37,669 nt of DNA from Clostridia bacterium (lineage in GTDB: Bacteria > Bacillota > Clostridia > TANB77 > CAG-508). Both the position numbers and the translations under genes were made by a program. The notes under the pieces were generated by a model, which searched no databases, had not been told where the DNA came from, and saw only the letters and a list, made by a program, of their open reading frames with translations. Below, piece after piece: positions 27,327 through 37,000 of the stretch; positions within the stretch are counted from its first letter, which is position 1; each line of letters starts with the position of its first letter. The DNA lies in NCBI GenBank assembly GCA_022796855.1, contig JAAWJM010000018.1, positions 1 to 37,669 on the forward strand. Direction: 5' to 3'.

Positions 27327-27367
27327 AGTCGATGGGAGCGATTTTACGCTCTCGTTGGCTTTTTTTT
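27327..27367 (+). terminator. folD terminator
   Basis: A long stem with several G-T pairs (27327-27340 with 27347-27360) ends in eight Ts. Confidence 0.8.
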
Positions 27368-27386
27368 GCGTATAAGGAGGTATCAT

Positions 27387-28251
27387 ATGGAAGAACAAGA
27401 ATATTGGATTTGGTTATCGAGAATTGAAGGATTAGGTCCAATTAAAATGAAAGAATTATTAGAAAAATACAAAACACCAAAACAAATTTGGAATTTAACA
27501 AAAGAAGAATTAATACAAACAAAGGGAATTGGTGAAAAAATAGCAAATCAAATATTAGAAGGACAATATAGGCAGAATTTAAAGAAATATTCTGCCTATA
27601 TGAACCAGTATCATATTGGGTTAATAACCATATTAGATAAAGATTATCCAGAAAGTTTAAAACATATTTACGATACACCAATCATATTATTTTATAAAGG
27701 AAACCGAGAATTATTAAAACATTCATATAAAATAGCAATGGTAGGAGCTAGAGAATGTAGTAATTATGGAAAACAAGTTAGTCTTCAGTTTTCCTATGAA
27801 CTTGCCAAAAATGATGTATGTATTGTAAGTGGTATGGCAAAAGGAATTGACGCTTATTCTCATATGGGATGTTTACAAGCAAAAGGAAAAACGATTGCTG
27901 TTTTAGGAAATGGACTAGACCAGATTTACCCAAAAGAAAATAGTAGATTATATGAGCAAATTTTACAAACAGGTGGCTTAATCTTATCTGAATATATTAT
28001 AGGTACCAAACCAAACAAATTAAACTTTCCAGCAAGAAACCGCATTATTAGCGGATTATCGAAAGGCGTAATTGTAGTAGAAGCAAAACAAAAAAGTGGC
28101 ACCTTGAATACGGTCGATTTTGCTTTAGACCAAGGAAAAGAGGTATTTGTTGTGCCACGGGAACATTACAAGCACCAATTCATATGGAACCAATGAATTA
28201 ATTAAACAAGGAGCAAAATGTGTTACGAATGTGGGAGATTTATATTTTTAA
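27387..28251 (+). CDS. dprA: DNA-processing protein DprA, read through a +1 shift at CGG
   Basis: DprA binds incoming single-stranded DNA and loads RecA in transformation. A helix-hairpin-helix start (about 8-50, KGIGEKIANQIL) precedes the Rossmann-like domain with GARECSNYGK, SGMAKGIDAYSH, LGNGLDQIYPKEN and KSGTLNTVDFALDQGKEVF. Codon 258 is CGG (28158-28160); skipping C gives VVPGNITSTNSYGTNELI, the conserved VPG motif and end, 287 residues. Unshifted, it turns into an unrelated tail at VVP. The start at 27387 has AAGGAGG 6 bases upstream. The usual C-terminal winged helix is absent, and the stop touches a repeat element. Confidence 0.88.
28158..28161 (+). other. CGGG +1 shift site in dprA
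   Basis: The zero frame is CCA CGG GAA; skipping C gives CCA GGG AAC, the conserved Pro-Gly-Asn, and 30 codons to the stop at 28249. Confidence 0.82.
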
Positions 28252-28450
28252 GAACCCCCAGCCACTCCGCGGCAGCCCCCTTGTTAAAGGGGCTTTCCTG
28301 TAAAGCCTTTGGAGTTTGTATGCAATTAATAAGTGCAAAATCATAAAAAATAATATTCTGTAAATAGTTTCAATTTACGTATTCTTACGAAGCGTTGCAA
28401 GAAAGCCCCTTTAACAAGGGGGCTGTCAGCGAAGCCGACTGGGGGTTCTT
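28250..28450. mobile_element. MITE-like element with about 48-bp inverted ends
   Basis: The left end (28250-28297) and right end (28401-28450) are inverted copies: 12 outermost bases (aagaacccccag) and a 24-base inner block (from agccccctt onward) match exactly, with a diverged part between. The 100-base middle is AT-rich and codes for nothing visible. It starts at the last bases of the dprA stop codon. The rest of the gap to 28608 holds the PBP promoter. Confidence 0.75.
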
Positions 28451-28506
28451 AAAAGTGAATTATGTCTGAATTGCAACTACATTTCATTAAAAATTTCTTA
28501 AAACCC

Positions 28507-28561
28507 TTTATCTTTTTTCAATAATGTAATATAATTGTCCTATGTATTTTTATAACATAGG
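28507..28561 (+). promoter_or_regulatory. Promoter and leader hairpin of the PBP gene
   Basis: TATAAT at 28530-28535 with a weak -35. A 7-bp hairpin (cctatgt/acatagg, 28539-28561) lies at the start of the leader. Confidence 0.5.
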
Positions 28562-28608
28562 AATAAAAGAACCACAAAAGATAGATTACAAAGGAGGATA
28601 TCATTTAA

Positions 28609-31593
28609 ATGGGGAATAAAAAAGGTAACAAAAAGTCATCGAAAAAAGATGACACAAAAGTGGTAAAGCCGGTACCAGATAATAAAAAGGATAAGCCATC
28701 TGTGACAGATCAAACAAAAGTGGTAAAACCACCCAAAGAGAAAAAGCCAAACACACCAAAAGTAACAGACGAAACAAGACCAATAAAAACCTTGCAAGAT
28801 ACACCACAGACATCATCTGTTTTAGACGAAACAAAGGTAATGAAAACGGTACAAGGTTTTAGTTCGGATTTAGAGCAAACAAAAGTGATGAAAACGGTAG
28901 AGGAACCAACCCAAAAATTTGAGAATGGTGAGGAAACAAAAAAGATGAAAAAAGAAAAGAAAAAGGAAAAGAAAGCCAAAAACAAGAAAAAACATAGAGC
29001 ATTGAAGATTATCTTAAAAATTATGATTGCATTAATCGTAATAGTAGGTATTATTGGTGCAGGTGTTTTTGCAGGATTATTCTTTGGACTATTTGGCGAT
29101 GAATTTAAAATTAGTGTTAGCGACTTAAACATTAACATGGAAAACAGTGTATTAATGGACTTAAATGGCAATGTACTTGCTACTTTAAATGGAGATGAAA
29201 ACAGAGAAGTTATTTTATTATCCGAAATGGGAGAATATATACCAAAAGCATTTATTGCTATTGAAGATAAAAGATTTGAAGAACATAGTGGTGTTGATAT
29301 AAGAAGAACAATTGGTGCAACAGTCAATTATGTATTAAAACATGATTCTAGCTATGGAGGAAGTACAATTACCCAACAATTAATCAAAAACGCAACAGGA
29401 GAAGACGATAAAACTTCAATGAGAAAAGTAAAAGAAATTGCAAAAGCATTCCAAATTGAACGAGAAATGTCAAAACAACAAATATTGGAATCTTACTTAA
29501 ATACCATTCCTCTTGGAGGAGGAGCAAAAAATGTATATGGTGTTAAAATTGCTGCTAATTACTATTTTAATAAACAACCAGCAGAATTAAGTCTTGCTCA
29601 ATGTGCTTATATGGCAGGAATTAACCATTCTCCAAACCTATACAATCCATTTAAAGAAACACCTAATATGGAGAAAATTAATAATCGTACCAAAACCGTA
29701 TTAAACGAAATGAAAGACCAAGGAAAAATAAGCCAAGAACAATACGATACAGCGATTGCCGAAGTAAATGCAGGGCTTGCTTTCCAAGAAGGAAATATTA
29801 CAAGTTATAATTCCTTAACGCAACATGAAGAAGAAGCACTAAAACAAGTAGCAACACAGTATGCAGAAGAACATAAAATTGATTATAAAATTGCTTTGCA
29901 AAAGGTACAAAGTAGTGGATATAAAATTTATATTACCGAAAATAAGGATATACAAAATTTATTAGATGAAACATACACCAATAGTACAGATTGGATGAAA
30001 AAAAGAACAAAAACAAATGAAAATGGAGAAAAAGTAGAAGTACAATTACAATCTGGTATGGTAATTATGGACCATAAAACAGGATATGTAGTAGCAATCA
30101 GAGGAGTATTAGGAGAAAAAACACCATGGGGAAAAAATAGGGCAGTAATTGCTGGTCATCAACCAGGATCTTCAATTAAACCAATTGGTGTTGTAGCACC
30201 AGCAATGCAAGAAGGTGTTATTAATGCAGGAAGTGCAATTGATGATACACCAGTAAAATATGGTTCTTATGCACCAAGAAACTCTGGTGGTGGCTATATG
30301 GGACTTATGAATGTACGTTCGATGTTAAGAGTATCAAGAAACATTCCAGAAGTAAAAATAATGCAAAAATTGACACCAGCAAAATCCATAGAATATTTAA
30401 AATCCATGGGAGTTACTTCTTTATCAGAAGGAGATGAGGGACTTTCGATTGCACTAGGAGGAGTAGGTAATGGAATTAGTCCATTAGAAATGGCAGGAGC
30501 TTATGCAACCATTGCCAACAATGGTGTATACCAAGAACCAATTTTCTATACAAGAGTAGAAGATGGACATGGAAATTTAGTAATGGAGAAGCACCAAGAA
30601 AAACACAGAGTATTATCCGAAGAAAATGCTTGGTTAATGCAATCTTTATTAACTGAGCCAACAGGAACTGGATTAACAGGTGCAGAAGGAGCTACTGGAA
30701 CTAGAGCAAGAGTTTCTAATATGCAAACTTGTGGAAAAACAGGAACTACCAATGATACAACAGCTACATGGTTTTGTGGATTTACCCCATATTACACAGC
30801 ATCTATGTATTTCGGATTTGACGAACCAAAAGATGGAGGAAGCAAATATGTGCCAGGAAGTGGTACCGTATCTTCTCGTTGGGGCAGTATTATGAATAAA
30901 ATCCATAGTGGTTTAGAAGCAGCAAAATTCCAAAAACCAAGCAGTATTATAACAGCAAGAATTTGTAGAGATTCTGGGCAATTAGCAGGAGAAAATTGTG
31001 AACATGACCCAAGGGGTTCAAGAATTTATGGAGAATATTTTGTAAAAGGAACCACACCAAAAGATGCTTGTACTACTCATGTAAAACTAAGAATTTGTAA
31101 AGAAACTGGAAAAATAGCAAATGAATTTTGTGCCGATGTAGAAGAAAAAGTCTATATTACAAGACCAAACAGTACCGAAAATACCTCTTGGCAATCGGCA
31201 TCCGATGCACAATATATGGCACCAACGGAAACCTGTACAACTCATACTCAAAAACCAGATACTGAAAAACCAGTGATTACACTAAAAGATACTAAAGATG
31301 TAATCGAATTAGCACTAAATGCAAAATTTACAATGCCACAGGTAACGGCCACAGACAATATAGATGGTGATATTAGTAAAAATGTAAAAATAGAAATTAA
31401 AAAAGATGGTAAAGTTGTAGATAAAGTAGATACTTCAAAAGCAGGAGTATATACAATTACTTATTCGGTAGAAGATGCTGCTAAAAACAAAGCTACAAAG
31501 ACCATTACTGTAAAGGTGGGTGCCAAAGATAATAAACCAAACGGGGGTAATGGAAATAGCAATACAAATACCATTACCAATACCACAAGATAA
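28609..31593 (+). CDS. Class A penicillin-binding protein (PBP1A-like)
   Basis: A bifunctional peptidoglycan synthase of 994 residues. The cytoplasmic tail (1-126) is Lys-rich with six repeats of the form [DE]xTKxxK. A transmembrane helix (about 131-158) follows. The glycosyltransferase domain has EDKRFEEHSGVD (catalytic E219) and GGSTITQQL. The transpeptidase has SSIK (S521, K524), SRN and KTGT (K710). The end (about 880-985) is an Ig-like fold with TATDNIDGDIS and YTITYSVED, then an Asn/Thr-rich tail. AAGGAGG precedes the ATG. No CGG in 994 codons. Confidence 0.96.
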   Translation: MGNKKGNKKSSKKDDTKVVKPVPDNKKDKPSVTDQTKVVKPPKEKKPNTPKVTDETRPIKTLQDTPQTSSVLDETKVMKTVQGFSSDLEQTKVMKTVEEPTQKFENGEETKKMKKEKKKEKKAKNKKKHRALKIILKIMIALIVIVGIIGAGVFAGLFFGLFGDEFKISVSDLNINMENSVLMDLNGNVLATLNGDENREVILLSEMGEYIPKAFIAIEDKRFEEHSGVDIRRTIGATVNYVLKHDSSYGGSTITQQLIKNATGEDDKTSMRKVKEIAKAFQIEREMSKQQILESYLNTIPLGGGAKNVYGVKIAANYYFNKQPAELSLAQCAYMAGINHSPNLYNPFKETPNMEKINNRTKTVLNEMKDQGKISQEQYDTAIAEVNAGLAFQEGNITSYNSLTQHEEEALKQVATQYAEEHKIDYKIALQKVQSSGYKIYITENKDIQNLLDETYTNSTDWMKKRTKTNENGEKVEVQLQSGMVIMDHKTGYVVAIRGVLGEKTPWGKNRAVIAGHQPGSSIKPIGVVAPAMQEGVINAGSAIDDTPVKYGSYAPRNSGGGYMGLMNVRSMLRVSRNIPEVKIMQKLTPAKSIEYLKSMGVTSLSEGDEGLSIALGGVGNGISPLEMAGAYATIANNGVYQEPIFYTRVEDGHGNLVMEKHQEKHRVLSEENAWLMQSLLTEPTGTGLTGAEGATGTRARVSNMQTCGKTGTTNDTTATWFCGFTPYYTASMYFGFDEPKDGGSKYVPGSGTVSSRWGSIMNKIHSGLEAAKFQKPSSIITARICRDSGQLAGENCEHDPRGSRIYGEYFVKGTTPKDACTTHVKLRICKETGKIANEFCADVEEKVYITRPNSTENTSWQSASDAQYMAPTETCTTHTQKPDTEKPVITLKDTKDVIELALNAKFTMPQVTATDNIDGDISKNVKIEIKKDGKVVDKVDTSKAGVYTITYSVEDAAKNKATKTITVKVGAKDNKPNGGNGNSNTNTITNTTR

Positions 31594-31613
31594 ATAATAA
31601 ATTGAGAGGAAAA

Positions 31614-31648
31614 ATTAGAGTATCGATAAAAAAATGGATACTCTAATT
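31614..31648 (+). terminator. Hairpin between the PBP gene and cysS
   Basis: An 11-bp stem pairs 31614-31624 with 31637-31647; the T-run is weak, so some read-through into cysS is possible. Confidence 0.55.
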
Positions 31649-31675
31649 TCCAAATTTTAGAAAGGTGGAAAGGCA

Positions 31676-33067
31676 ATGGAGTTAAAATTTTATAATACGC
31701 TTTCGAAAACAAAAGAAGTATTCGAGCCTATCAATAAACAAGAAGTAAAAATCTATTCTTGTGGACCAACTGTGTATAAAAATGCCACCATTGGGAATAT
31801 GAGAACGAATATTTTTCAAGATGTATTAAGACGAGTGCTTCGTTACAATGGTTATACACTAAAACATGCAATGAACATTACCGATGTAGGACATTTGGTA
31901 TCTGATGGTGATGAAGGTGAAGATAAAATGTTAAAATCGGCAAGAGAAGAGAAAAAAACACCAATGCAAATTGCCGAGCATTATACCCAATTATTTTTTG
32001 AAGATTTAAAAGACTTACACATTGAAACACCAGAAATTGTATGTAAAGCTACTGACCATATTAAAGAAATGCTAGCATATGTTCAAAAACTAATGGAAAA
32101 TGGATATGCGTATGAAACCTCAACAGCAATTTATTTTGATGTATCAAAATTAGATAAATATCCTATTTTAAGTAATTTAGAGGTAGAAAATCAAAAAGCA
32201 GGAGCAAGAGTAGAGGTTGACAAGGAAAAGAAAAATCCATGCGATTTTGCATTATGGATAAAAGCACCCGAAAATCATTTAATGAAATGGGATAGCCCAT
32301 GGGGACCTAGTTATCCGGGATGGCATATTGAATGTTCTGCAATGGGGCAAAAATATTTAGGAGAACAATTTGATATTCATACAGGAGGGATTGATTTAAT
32401 TCCTACTCACCATGAAAATGAAATAGCACAAAGCAAAGGAGCCTGTGGGAGAATTCCAGCTAATTACTGGTTACATGGAGAATACCTATTAATTAATGGT
32501 GGAAAAATGTCAAAATCATTAGGAAATGTATACCTATTAAAAGATATAAAGGACAGAGGATATGACCCTATTGTATATAAGCTATTTAGCTATTCTTGCC
32601 ATTATCGAAACAAGTTGAATTTTACGTGGGAAGGAATAGAAGCTACCGCAAAATCCTTAGAACGATTACGAAGTAGTTACCAAGCCCACATACAAGGAAA
32701 CGATGAATTAACAAAACAAGATAGGGAGAAATTAGTCCAAGTTGAAGAGAATTTTCATAAGGCAATTAATGATGATTTAAACATGCCACTTGCCATGAGT
32801 TTTGTATGGGAACTAGCAAGGTTTGAAAAAAGAAATAAAGAAGTAGCTAATCTTCTTAAAAAATTTGATACAGTACTAGGAATTAGGATTGATTTTGAGA
32901 ATGAAAAAGAACAACTACCAGAAGAAATTTTACAAATTATCGAACAAAGAAAGCAAGCAAGACAAAGGAAAGATTTTGGAAAATCAGACGAATTGCGTGA
33001 TGAATTACTAAAAAGAGGGTATACTGTAAAAGATACCAAAAACGAAATGATTGTTACAAAAACCTAA
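31676..33067 (+). CDS. cysS: Cysteinyl-tRNA synthetase
   Basis: A class I synthetase of 463 residues that charges tRNA-Cys. YSCGPTVYKNATIGNMR holds the zinc-ligand Cys and the HIGH-equivalent TIGN, WHIECSAMG and HHENEIAQS hold the other zinc ligands, and KMSKS is exact (K277-S281). The DALR-like helical end is complete. AAGGTGGAAAGG lies before the ATG. The usual partners cysE and mrnC are not beside it. No CGG codon. Confidence 0.97.
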   Translation: MELKFYNTLSKTKEVFEPINKQEVKIYSCGPTVYKNATIGNMRTNIFQDVLRRVLRYNGYTLKHAMNITDVGHLVSDGDEGEDKMLKSAREEKKTPMQIAEHYTQLFFEDLKDLHIETPEIVCKATDHIKEMLAYVQKLMENGYAYETSTAIYFDVSKLDKYPILSNLEVENQKAGARVEVDKEKKNPCDFALWIKAPENHLMKWDSPWGPSYPGWHIECSAMGQKYLGEQFDIHTGGIDLIPTHHENEIAQSKGACGRIPANYWLHGEYLLINGGKMSKSLGNVYLLKDIKDRGYDPIVYKLFSYSCHYRNKLNFTWEGIEATAKSLERLRSSYQAHIQGNDELTKQDREKLVQVEENFHKAINDDLNMPLAMSFVWELARFEKRNKEVANLLKKFDTVLGIRIDFENEKEQLPEEILQIIEQRKQARQRKDFGKSDELRDELLKRGYTVKDTKNEMIVTKT

Positions 33068-33112
33068 AATGGGTCGGTTTTCCACATCGGCTGGGAGGCA
33101 GGAAAAAATAAA

Positions 33113-33140
33113 CGGGTCGATGAGGGCATCGACCCCTACA
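33113..33140 (-). repeat. Short palindromic repeat (TGTAGGGG...CCCG), copy A
   Basis: A 28-base element: GGGTCGATG (33114-33122) pairs with CATCGACCC (33127-33135), ends CGGG and CCTACA. On the minus strand it differs from the element at 37299-37326 by one base. A degenerate copy seems to lie just before it (33070-33095). Confidence 0.8.
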
Positions 33141-33174
33141 GGGTGTAATTCAAAAAAGTTAAAGGAGAAAAACA

Positions 33175-34251
33175 ATGACGAAAGAAAATGTGAAAAAAAC
33201 GAGTTTTTTTAAGAAAATGTATTTAGCCATTAAAGATTTTGAACATTATGGGATTTTTGCAGCTGAAAGTTTATGGACGGCAATCAAATATTTATTAAAA
33301 ATAATGATAATTTTTGCCGTTATTGTTGCAGGTATGTTTACCTACCAATTTTATACGTACTTTCAAAATGGGGTTCACTATTTCGAAAACAACATACAAG
33401 AAGTATCTTTTGCAAACAACCAATTAGAAGTAAATAAAGGAGAAACCATAGAAATACAAAATGATACTTCAGTTATTCCATACATTGTAATCGATACCGA
33501 TGCGACCGAAGAGGAAATGCAAAATTATATGCAAAAACTAGAAAGTTATGAAGCAGGAATTATGGTACTAAAAGATAAAATACTTTATAAAAACGAAATA
33601 TTAACCCAAAGCTTAGAATATCGCTATGAAGACATAACGAAAAACTACCCAATCGGAGCATTTGATAAACAAGCTGTTGTGGATTTTATCAAACAAATTG
33701 ACATGGTTAGTTTGATTGTAAGTATGTTCTTTGTTGTATTTATCTATGTATATGCGGTATACCTTGCAACAGCATTTGTAGATATTATGATGCTAGGTGT
33801 GCTAGGCTTTATTATTGGTCGTATTGCAGGAATGAAGATACGTTTTAGAGCTACCTTTAATATTGGTATATATGCACTAACCCTACCAATTTTATTAAAC
33901 ATCCTTTACATTGTTGTAAATACTTTAACTGGTTTTACCATTCAAAATTTTAGCTGGATGTATACTACCATTTCCTACATCTATGTCATTGTTGCTATTT
34001 TCATGATAAAATCAGATTTTATCGATAAACAAGCCGAACTTATGAAAATAATAGAAGAACAAGAAAAAGTACGAAGAGAAATTATCTTACAAGAAGAGCA
34101 AAAGAAAGAAGAAGAAAAAAAGGAGAACCAAGATAACAAAGATAAAGAAGATAAGAAAGAAGAAGAGAAAAAACAAAAAAAGAAAGAAAATCCAGGTTTA
34201 GACGATGGATTAGCCCCACAAGGAGTCGAAGAATTGCGAAATAACGAATAA
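33175..34251 (+). CDS. DUF1189 membrane protein
   Basis: A 358-residue protein. The start FFKKMYLAIKDFEHYGIF and four transmembrane helices (about 37-62, 179-203, 208-235 and 240-285) with an outer domain of about 110 residues between the first two match DUF1189 (PF06691). The cytoplasmic end (about 288-345) is almost only Lys, Glu, Gln and Asp and should be a charged coiled coil. AAAGGAG precedes the ATG. It lies 50 bases before ftsH and is probably co-transcribed. Function unknown. Confidence 0.88.
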   Translation: MTKENVKKTSFFKKMYLAIKDFEHYGIFAAESLWTAIKYLLKIMIIFAVIVAGMFTYQFYTYFQNGVHYFENNIQEVSFANNQLEVNKGETIEIQNDTSVIPYIVIDTDATEEEMQNYMQKLESYEAGIMVLKDKILYKNEILTQSLEYRYEDITKNYPIGAFDKQAVVDFIKQIDMVSLIVSMFFVVFIYVYAVYLATAFVDIMMLGVLGFIIGRIAGMKIRFRATFNIGIYALTLPILLNILYIVVNTLTGFTIQNFSWMYTTISYIYVIVAIFMIKSDFIDKQAELMKIIEEQEKVRREIILQEEQKKEEEKKENQDNKDKEDKKEEEKKQKKKENPGLDDGLAPQGVEELRNNE

Positions 34252-34301
34252 TGTGATATACTTTCAAAATAGAAATAAAACAGTAAGAAAGGAAATCAAA
34301 T

Positions 34302-36092
34302 ATGAACGAAAAAAAAGACGATAAAAAGAAAAAACAAAAGCAATTGTACACAATAATTATTTTATGTGCTATCCTAGTAATAGGAGCAATTGTAGCATTA
34401 TTAGTAGGAATTAACCATAAAAATAATGATGAAGAAAAAAATATGGCTTATACCGATTTAATTAAAGAAATCGATAACGAAACCGTAGAAAAATTAGAAA
34501 TGACAGTAGGTAGTACCTCTGTAAGTGTAAAATTTAAAAATGAAGAAAAAGAAAAATCTGCTATTGTTCCAAGTACACAAGCTTTTATCGAATTGATTCA
34601 AGAAAAAGTACGAGAGGGAAATGAAATTGAATTAATCCAAAAACCAAAAAATGTATTTCTACAAATACCAGGTGCTCTATTTAGCCTTTTACCAACCTTA
34701 TTAATGTTAGCAGTTGTGATACTAATTATCGAAATGCAAGGTTTAGGCGACAAAGGAAAGATTTATGATGGAGGAGAAAACAAAAGCAAAGTTCGTTTTA
34801 AAGATATAGCAGGTTTAGAAGAAGAAAAGAAAGAATTAGAAGAAGTTGTTGATTTCTTAAAAGAACCAAAACGCTTTTACCAAATGGGAGCCAAAATTCC
34901 AAAAGGAATTTTATTATATGGAAAACCGGGAACAGGAAAAACATTAATTGCCAAAGCAATTGCAGGAGAAGCAGGGGTGCCATTTATTTCTATGAGTGGA
35001 TCTGAATTTATCGAAATGTTTGCAGGTCTTGGTGCTTCTCGTGTACGTAAATTATTTGAAAAAGCAAGAAAACTAGCCCCATGTATTGTATTTATTGATG
35101 AAATTGATGCGATTGGTTCAAGAAGAACCGCAAACAGTGGAGCAGAATCCGAAAACAACCAAACCTTAAACCAATTATTAGTGGAAATGGATGGATTTGA
35201 AGAAAATGAAACCATTATTGTATTAGCAGCTACCAACCGTCCAGAAATGCTAGATAAGGCCTTACTACGTCCGGGAAGATTTGACCGTCAAATTACCATT
35301 GCACCACCAGATGTACGAGGAAGAGAAGAAATTTTGAAAATTCATTCAGGAGAAAAGAAATTTGCTCCTGAAGTATCGCTAAAAAGCATTGCAGAAGATA
35401 CCGCAGGTTATACAGGAGCAGAGCTTGCAAACATCTTAAATGAAGCAGCTATTATTGCAACCATAAATAACCATGAAGCCATTCATCAAGAGGATATTGA
35501 AGAAGCAGTAAAAAAAGTAACCGTAGGAGTTCAAAAAAAGACAAGAGTAATTTCAGATAAAGAAAAGAAACTAACCGCCTACCACGAAGCAGGACATGCC
35601 ATCGTCGGAAAATTCTTAGAAACCTCAGACCCATTAAAAGAAATTTCCATTATTCCAAGAGGAATAGCAGGTGGATATACCATGTATAAATCCAATGAAG
35701 ACAAATTCTACAAATCCAAGACCGAATTAGAAGAAAGATTGATTGGATTACTAGGAGGAAGAGCAGCTGAAAAATTAGCCCTAAACGACATTTCCACTGG
35801 AGCAAGAAATGATATACAAGTAGCAACCGAAATTGCAAAAGAAATGGTAACAGCCTATGGAATGAGCGAACGTTTAGGTCCAATCTCACTAGAAGAAAAC
35901 GACAATATAGCAATATTTGGACAAAGTATGGAAGATGTGATTGGAGTAGAAATTAAAACATTAATTGATACCGCTTATCACCAAGCACAAGAAATTCTAA
36001 AAGCCAATAGGGAAAAGCTAGACACCGTAGCAGGACTTTTATTAGAAAAAGAAACCATTACAGCAGAAGAATTTGATGCGGTGTTTGAATAG
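34302..36092 (+). CDS. ftsH: ATP-dependent zinc metalloprotease FtsH
   Basis: A membrane AAA+ protease of 596 residues. Two transmembrane helices (about 13-37 and 124-146) flank a short outer domain. The AAA module has Walker A GKPGTGKT (K213), Walker B IVFIDEIDAIG and second region of homology RPGRFDRQI. The peptidase has zinc motif HEAGH (H428, H432). It removes misassembled membrane proteins. GAAAGGAAA precedes the ATG. A hairpin with a T-run follows. No CGG codon. Confidence 0.97.
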   Translation: MNEKKDDKKKKQKQLYTIIILCAILVIGAIVALLVGINHKNNDEEKNMAYTDLIKEIDNETVEKLEMTVGSTSVSVKFKNEEKEKSAIVPSTQAFIELIQEKVREGNEIELIQKPKNVFLQIPGALFSLLPTLLMLAVVILIIEMQGLGDKGKIYDGGENKSKVRFKDIAGLEEEKKELEEVVDFLKEPKRFYQMGAKIPKGILLYGKPGTGKTLIAKAIAGEAGVPFISMSGSEFIEMFAGLGASRVRKLFEKARKLAPCIVFIDEIDAIGSRRTANSGAESENNQTLNQLLVEMDGFEENETIIVLAATNRPEMLDKALLRPGRFDRQITIAPPDVRGREEILKIHSGEKKFAPEVSLKSIAEDTAGYTGAELANILNEAAIIATINNHEAIHQEDIEEAVKKVTVGVQKKTRVISDKEKKLTAYHEAGHAIVGKFLETSDPLKEISIIPRGIAGGYTMYKSNEDKFYKSKTELEERLIGLLGGRAAEKLALNDISTGARNDIQVATEIAKEMVTAYGMSERLGPISLEENDNIAIFGQSMEDVIGVEIKTLIDTAYHQAQEILKANREKLDTVAGLLLEKETITAEEFDAVFE

Positions 36093-36100
36093 AAAATTTA

Positions 36101-36129
36101 AAAGAACACTTGAAAAGTGTTCTTTTTTT
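36101..36129 (+). terminator. ftsH terminator
   Basis: AGAACACT pairs with AGTGTTCT around a short loop and runs into seven Ts. A possible -35 (TTGAAA) and -10 (TAGAAT) for the next gene overlap it with 17-base spacing. Confidence 0.85.
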
Positions 36130-36162
36130 CGATAGAATAGAATTGTTAAGGGTGAGAAGAGA

Positions 36163-36546
36163 ATGGAAGAAATAAAAGAAAAAGTTATTCAGTTTATGAA
36201 TTCTATAATGGATTGCGAAGCAATTGTTATTTTTGGGAGTTTTGCAAGAGGCACACAAACCGAAGAAAGTGATATTGATATTGCAATAAAAGTAAATGGT
36301 AACATAACGAAAAAAGAAATATTTGAAATGAGTCATTCTTTAGAAGATGAATTAAAACGAGACATTGACTTAGTAAATCTTGATACCATTGAAAATGATG
36401 GATTTAAGTATGAAATTTTAATTAATGGAATTACGATTTATTGTAAAAATTGCAATGAATTTGAACAGTATAAACTAGACGCTTACCGAGAATATTTGGA
36501 ATTAAATGAGGCAAGAAGAGATATGATTAATGAAATGAAAAAGTAA
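36163..36546 (+). CDS. mntA: MntA-like nucleotidyltransferase antitoxin
   Basis: A 127-residue minimal nucleotidyltransferase with the motif GSFARGTQTEESDID (G25, S26, D37, D39), which binds ATP and two metals. In MntA-HepT systems it inactivates the toxin by adding AMP to a tyrosine. The stop lies 14 bases before the HepT-like start, so the two are one operon. The order antitoxin-toxin is a known one. Confidence 0.88.
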   Translation: MEEIKEKVIQFMNSIMDCEAIVIFGSFARGTQTEESDIDIAIKVNGNITKKEIFEMSHSLEDELKRDIDLVNLDTIENDGFKYEILINGITIYCKNCNEFEQYKLDAYREYLELNEARRDMINEMKK

Positions 36547-36560
36547 GGAGAAAGAAAAGA

Positions 36561-36974
36561 ATGGAGAATGAAGCAGTTATTATTAATAAGTATGACAGTA
36601 TCAAAAGATGTATCAAACGAATTGAAGAAGAATATGAGGGAAACATTGAAAATTTATGTGATTATAAAAAATTAGATCCAATTGTACTAAATATACAAAG
36701 AGCATGTGAAGCGAGTATTGATATGGCAATGTATATTGTTTCAAACCGAAAATTAGGTATACCACAAACCAAAAAAGAAGCATTTATAAAGCTAGAAGAA
36801 AACAAATTAATTTCGGAAGAAATTAGTAAGAATATGCAAAAGATGATAGGATTTCGTAATATTGCAATTCATGAATATAAGCAGATTGATGAAGAAATAC
36901 TTGCAGATATTATTGAAAATCATTTAACAGACCTAACCGATTTTGCAAAGGCAATATTGAATTTAGAAAGATAA
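36561..36974 (+). CDS. hepT: HepT-like toxin (DUF86 HEPN RNase)
   Basis: A 137-residue all-helical HEPN protein. RNIAIHEY contains the RNase motif R-x4-H (R99, H104) and Y106, the residue adenylylated by the partner in known MntA-HepT pairs. It is expected to cut RNA when released. AAGGAG lies before the ATG. Followed by a terminator. Both genes have ordinary local codon use and no CGG. Confidence 0.88.
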   Translation: MENEAVIINKYDSIKRCIKRIEEEYEGNIENLCDYKKLDPIVLNIQRACEASIDMAMYIVSNRKLGIPQTKKEAFIKLEENKLISEEISKNMQKMIGFRNIAIHEYKQIDEEILADIIENHLTDLTDFAKAILNLER

Positions 36975-37000
36975 ATATGGATAAAAATAAAAATTTCAAA

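Noticed and set aside
5547..28161. Classic prfB-like programmed +1 shift
   Set aside because: No stop codon lies in the A site and no conserved Shine-Dalgarno-like element sits upstream of the sites.
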